DNA from: Eulemur rufifrons
Lineage: Eukaryota; Chordata; Mammalia; Primates; Lemuridae
Assembly (NCBI RefSeq): GCF_041146395.1
Contig: NC_090989.1
Span: 219,884,843 to 219,948,842 of the forward strand
Reading direction: 5' to 3'
Length of the DNA: 64,000 nt
The position numbers and the translations under genes are program-made. The notes beneath the pieces are model-generated. The model worked only from the letters and a program-made list of their open reading frames with translations. It was not told the origin of the DNA and ran no database searches. This document shows positions 61,701-64,000 of this stretch, piece after piece. Position 1 is the stretch's first letter. Each line of letters begins with the position of its first letter.

Positions 61701-62560
61701 AGGGCAGGAGGAAATTCAGAACCAAAGGTGTAAGAGCTCGAATAACAGACAAAGAACAGAGAACTGTGCAAGGAAGAGTGAAAGGTGACTTTTGTATGAG
61801 AGAGACACTTTTATTGATAGTGATTCAAAGAAAACTAGGAGCCCTAGGGGAATAATTGAGCTTTAACAACTAAAATGAGAAGTTTGCCTCAAACCGGGAA
61901 ACTCAGGACCTTTTAGGACATTCATGCTACCATTAGAGGGTCAGAGTTACTGAACTTGGCAGAGGATTTAGGGGTGTGCATCTCTATGGGATGGCAGCTG
62001 GGAGGTGGAGGATTGATTCAGAGGAAGAAATGATAGGAAAGTAGAAGAACTTTGAAGTGGACAGAGAATGATATACAGGAATCAAGAGGTGTGCAGATTG
62101 AGGAAAGCAAGAACTTTATAGCATTTGTTAACTTCCATCATGTCTTTAATTTCCAGCATGGTTCTTGTACTGTTCCAGGCAGGAAACTGGCAACCAAAAA
62201 CAGAATGATTTCTTTATCCCTGGGAATTGATTTTTTTTTTTTTAATCATCAAACTGTCACAGTATTTTTACCTAGAAAGACACGTAGATGGAAAATAACC
62301 TTATAAAATCTACACCTGAAGAGGATACTTTATTCTTGTTCCCTGAAAATGCTATCCCTTCTATTGTATACTCACCTGAGGGCCTTGATTTACTCCTCCA
62401 GTCAGAGGATTTCCAAGAACGTACTTCTTAGCCCGCTCTACACTCCTCCGAACAAACTCATCATAAATTGATTCTTCCACATAAAGCCGGGATGCGGCTA
62501 CACAACACTGGCCCTGGTGGAAGAATACCCCTTGGTGTGCGTGTTCAACAGCACTGTCCA
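49709..62560 (-). CDS. ALDH1A1: ALDH1A1, C-terminal part (human exons 9-13)
   Basis: Cytosolic NAD-dependent aldehyde dehydrogenase 1A1 oxidises retinaldehyde to retinoic acid and detoxifies other aldehydes; the family works as a homotetramer. The window holds join(62376-62560, 57565-57729, 55266-55423, 53649-53723, 49709-49781) on the minus strand. These exons splice in frame with GT/AG borders and encode 217 complete residues, equivalent to about 285-501 of the 501-residue human protein. Visible landmarks are GQCC with the nucleophilic cysteine (302/303 by counting back from the stop), KEE-IFGP around the conserved Glu near 400, [13 protein letters not shown] in the C-terminal catalytic region, and the terminus KISQKNS. 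ALDH1A2 and ALDH1A3 are excluded by stretches such as [20 protein letters not shown] and [16 protein letters not shown], which match 1A1. No stop or frameshift interrupts the exons, so the gene looks intact. Exons 1-8 and the promoter lie beyond position 64000. Confidence 0.96.
50019..50318 (+). mobile_element. Older Alu (J-like) in ALDH1A1 intron 12
   Basis: Dimeric Alu beginning ggccaggcagggtgctcact with many substitutions and an A-rich tail. It lacks the lemur-specific middle segment. Target duplication aatcatgta is at 50010-50018 and 50319-50327. It is antisense to the host gene. Confidence 0.92.
50328..51774. other. ALDH1A1 intron 12, middle
   Basis: AT-rich intronic sequence; the only structure seen is the inverted repeat at 51209-51237. 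Confidence 0.6.
51209..51237. repeat. Perfect inverted repeat in intron 12
   Basis: aagcttctaaaaa and tttttagaagctt, 13-bp arms with spacer tac. Confidence 0.95.
51775..51990 (-). mobile_element. MIR SINE, antisense, intron 12
   Basis: ttgttgagtttccactttgt, gaggaatggaggctcagaag and ggtggagtcaggatttaaat show the reverse MIR order. Confidence 0.88.
51991..53648. other. ALDH1A1 intron 12, exon 12-proximal part
   Basis: AT-rich intronic sequence, nothing recognised. The 71-residue frame at 52969 is chance. Confidence 0.55.
53649..53723 (-). CDS. ALDH1A1: ALDH1A1 exon 12
   Basis: 75 bp. The acceptor is ctattcag before GGTGAAC; the donor is AAAT before gtaaga. One base finishes Trp, 24 codons follow, and two bases (AT) begin a Met finished in exon 13. 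It encodes [15 protein letters not shown] then [22 protein letters not shown] is the invariant family motif. The preceding LMGSSQS replaces human GVVSAQC; this stretch lines the substrate site (see findings). Confidence 0.96.
53724..55265. other. ALDH1A1 intron 11
   Basis: 1542 bp with GT/AG ends on the minus strand. It contains a (TATG)n-like run near 53910-53940 and no repeat element I can name. Confidence 0.85.
55266..55423 (-). CDS. ALDH1A1: ALDH1A1 exon 11
   Basis: 158 bp. The acceptor is ggtatag before ATATTTGG; the donor is TG before gtaagt, so the Trp codon of GTVW is split 2+1 with exon 12. It encodes [16 protein letters not shown], then [29 protein letters not shown] and ALQAGTV. 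The ORF continues past both ends for only a short way, which is why no long open frame marks it. [15 protein letters not shown] differs from human FYGLSAGVFTKDIDK and partly resembles the rodent residues. Confidence 0.96.
55424..56738. other. ALDH1A1 intron 10, exon 11-proximal part
   Basis: AT-rich intronic sequence; nothing recognised. Confidence 0.6.
56739..56830. repeat. Imperfect AT-rich palindrome in intron 10
   Basis: Arms ttaaatatttggtgag (56739-56754) and cttaccaaatatttaa (56815-56830) pair with one mismatch. The 60 bp between are (TA/TG)-rich and largely self-complementary. Confidence 0.85.
57005..57330 (-). mobile_element. L1M 3' region, antisense, intron 10
   Basis: cttgaccaacatctcccacc, ccctggtgaccaccattcca, aagtgagatcatgctgtatt and tgtcctccaggttcatttat are familiar antisense L1M text. 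It lies in sense with ALDH1A1 transcription. Confidence 0.85.
57565..57729 (-). CDS. ALDH1A1: ALDH1A1 exon 10
   Basis: 165 bp, exactly 55 codons in phase 0. The acceptor is tcaaacag before ATTGACAAG; the donor is GAG before gtaaat. It encodes [20 protein letters not shown] through [15 protein letters not shown] to RIAKEE. Against human the visible changes are Tyr to His in EQYDK and TDEM to RDDM. It ends at the Glu-Glu pair preceding IFGP; the first of these belongs to the cofactor-binding environment in the family. A 21-nt T run (on the coding strand) lies upstream of the acceptor. Confidence 0.97.
57758..57778 (-). repeat. 21-nt A run (T run on gene strand) upstream of exon 10
   Basis: Uninterrupted A run on the plus strand. 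On the gene strand it is a T run 29-49 nt before the exon 10 acceptor, within the usual branch-site zone. Confidence 0.9.
57779..59204. other. ALDH1A1 intron 9, exon 10-proximal part
   Basis: Intronic; the frames of 80-85 residues at 58119-58564 show no domain. Confidence 0.6.
59205..59325 (+). mobile_element. MER5A-like fragment, intron 9
   Basis: gctctggcatcacttggtag, ctcggaccccaccccagacc and tgctgaatccttgggcaatt, then gattgaggaacactgtgc, follow MER5A. Confidence 0.75.
59326..59849. other. ALDH1A1 intron 9, nothing recognised
   Basis: No repeat or structure I can name. Confidence 0.5.
59850..59990 (-). mobile_element. MIR SINE, antisense, intron 9
   Basis: ctatccctattttacagatg then agaaaatagagtctcaggaa is the antisense MIR core. 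Confidence 0.8.
59991..61219. other. ALDH1A1 intron 9, AT-rich
   Basis: A (TA)n-rich stretch lies at about 60136-60200. No coding or named repeat. Confidence 0.55.
61220..61330 (+). mobile_element. L2 3' end fragment, intron 9
   Basis: ccactccatggggtcaggga, ttggcattgccaggtactta and ggcttggctgacagtagtgt match the L2 3' region. Confidence 0.7.
61457..61681 (-). mobile_element. MER20 hAT-Charlie element, reverse, intron 9
   Basis: About 225 bp: cgtaagatgtttagcagcat, actagatgccagtagaacta, aatgtctccagacattgaca, and the end agttgagaattactg. Third MER20 copy in the window. Confidence 0.88.
61682..62375. other. ALDH1A1 intron 9, exon 9-proximal part
   Basis: Nothing recognised; ends at the exon 9 donor. 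Confidence 0.6.
62376..62560 (-). CDS. ALDH1A1: ALDH1A1 exon 9 (catalytic cysteine exon)
   Basis: 185 bp. The acceptor reads ttccttgcag before TGGACAGTGC; the donor is CAG before gtgagt. The first two bases complete a codon split with exon 8 (probably Leu, T|TG, inferred from human), then 61 residues follow from [10 protein letters not shown] to [21 protein letters not shown] holds the active-site nucleophile. [19 protein letters not shown] is near-identical to human. Differences from my memory of human include I to V after the catalytic pair and PGVT to GGVN before GPQ. Confidence 0.96.
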
Positions 62561-64000
62561 CTGCAAGGAAGACATTCACATTGAAGAAGAAATATTTTCT
62601 AAAGATTATATATATATTGTGTGTGTATATGCATATATTTCTTAGAGGCAAAATGGTGATAACGAAAAGTTATAGTTGTATAGTTAGACATGGGCTCAAT
62701 ACAATCTACCCTTTAACAGCCTGGTGACAAATGAATCTTTCTGATCCTTTATTGACTGTGGAAATAATAGCAAAAAATAACAGAATCTGAAAAAAAATAG
62801 TTATTATAACCTTAATGTAGATATTATCAAGAATGTGGATTTTATCATAGATTAAATCTCATTTCAAATACTTTTTATAAATATCTCCATTTTTAATTAG
62901 ATGACTATGAATATTTCTTTCAGGCCTCATGTTTTAACCAGATAACAAAGAAATCTGAAATGTCTATTGCATTAAATAATCTCAAAAGATCTTAAATACT
63001 CTGCTCAGAAGGAAAAGTGATCTTTGTGGGGAAAAAAAACAAAATAAACAAAAATAACTAAAGAAAACAACAGCAAAAAACCACTAGTACTGAGAATCAC
63101 TCATCCACCTAGAATGACCTCATTCTAGCAAAGACTTTTTCAAAATCTATATAAAGTGTATCATATTATTTCATATATTATGCCTATAAATTCTTATTTA
63201 TTTTAGATAGTAGAATGTACCTTAAAAGGAAGACATAGGTTGCTTCATTAGTAGATCCTAAAGAAGAATAAAGTTTTCTTTGCATTTTAATTTTCTACAT
63301 GCTTAAGATTCAACTCCACATTATAGCAACTGGGTGTTGTTTTTATTCATTTTGTAAAGTAATCACACCTGCTTAAGGTGTAGGGGGAGTGGTTTACAGA
63401 AAACCTTAGAAAAATTGGGAATCTTGTCATGTTTATAGAATGTTTAATACGGTAGTATGTTCCAAAAAACTTCAATTAAGATCACAATAGCAACATAGGC
63501 CAATTCCATGCAGCATTTGTGTTTATGGCCTCAAATAAATAATGGAGCTGTGAAAGAAAGACTTGACCATCTACTTCTACTAATTAACTAATATTTACAA
63601 AGTAATTTTGGGATTCTACTTGGTAATATAATCAGAATGAACCCAGAATATTATATAGTAGAGTCTAATCATAATTGTAGATTTTGTATTTAAACTCGAC
63701 TATATTTGCTAGGGGAAAAAAAAGAATTTATTTAAATAGTAGATGTGATCTTCTTCTGGACATTTCATTTAATGAACTATGACACAGAGAGAAGGGAGAC
63801 TGCAAATGGAAAACTGCTGTCTCCCCATTTGGTCTCAGTCTAACATGTCTCCAGGTTATCTCATTATGCTTAATATGACATTAATAACTAAAGGTATGGA
63901 ATTTTATCCATCCTATGGCCCCTAAATGCCAAATGTTTATGTTATCCAGAATTTATCTGAGGAAATAGCAATCTATTCCAAAAGAGGAAGAAATTGTGTT
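62561..64000. other. ALDH1A1 intron 8 (partial)
   Basis: AT-rich intronic sequence running off the window. A (TA)n(TG)n run lies at about 62608-62628. No further exon is visible. Confidence 0.75.

Noticed and set aside
49709..62560. Assignment to ALDH1A2, ALDH1A3 or a processed pseudogene
   Set aside because: Introns are present, all junctions are intact, and the residues match ALDH1A1.

Overview
This is mammalian nuclear DNA, most probably from a lemur. Two Alu elements (near 13.9 kb and 48.8 kb) carry an internal segment between the A-rich linker and the right arm, built on 'ggccaactaaaa' and 'tatatagaaaaa', which I know from lemur-type Alus and not from human or galago ones. The rest is AT-rich, dense in old mammalian repeats (L1, L2, MIR, MaLR LTRs, hAT-Charlie elements), and contains no bacterial, viral or organellar gene arrangement.

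The only protein-coding gene I can support is the 3' part of ALDH1A1 (retinaldehyde dehydrogenase 1), on the minus strand from about 49.2 kb to beyond the right edge. Five coding exons corresponding to human exons 9-13 are recoverable with exact splice junctions: 62376-62560, 57565-57729, 55266-55423, 53649-53723, and 49709-49781 ending in the stop. Joined, they give the last 217 complete residues, in frame and with the same exon lengths as I recall for human ALDH1A1 (185, 165, 158 and 75 bp plus the terminal exon). The catalytic cysteine motif GQCC lies in exon 9. Exons 1-8, with the promoter, most of the NAD-binding domain and the general-base glutamate, lie outside the window. A 3' UTR of about 530 nt ends near an AATAAA at 49199-49204, and a lemur-type Alu has inserted right at that transcript end.

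The left 48 kb is intergenic sequence downstream of ALDH1A1. No open reading frame there resembles a gene; all are short and several overlap recognisable repeats. It holds: a MER1 element with a perfect 8-bp target duplication; MLT1-type LTRs; MER20 and MER5A hAT copies; an antisense L1 piece (23.9-26.2 kb) nested in an older repeat and bounded by short direct repeats; Alu-derived monomers; a 117-nt pure pyrimidine tract; and two copies of an unassigned ~150-bp sequence 2.04 kb apart.

I found no convincing undescribed biological system. The most checkable observations are residue 458 of ALDH1A1 (Leu here, Gly in human), the Alu at the cleavage site, a perfect 24-bp inverted repeat in the 3' UTR, other intronic inverted repeats, and the unassigned repeat pair. 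Repeat family names and approximate borders come from memory of consensus sequences, not from a search.
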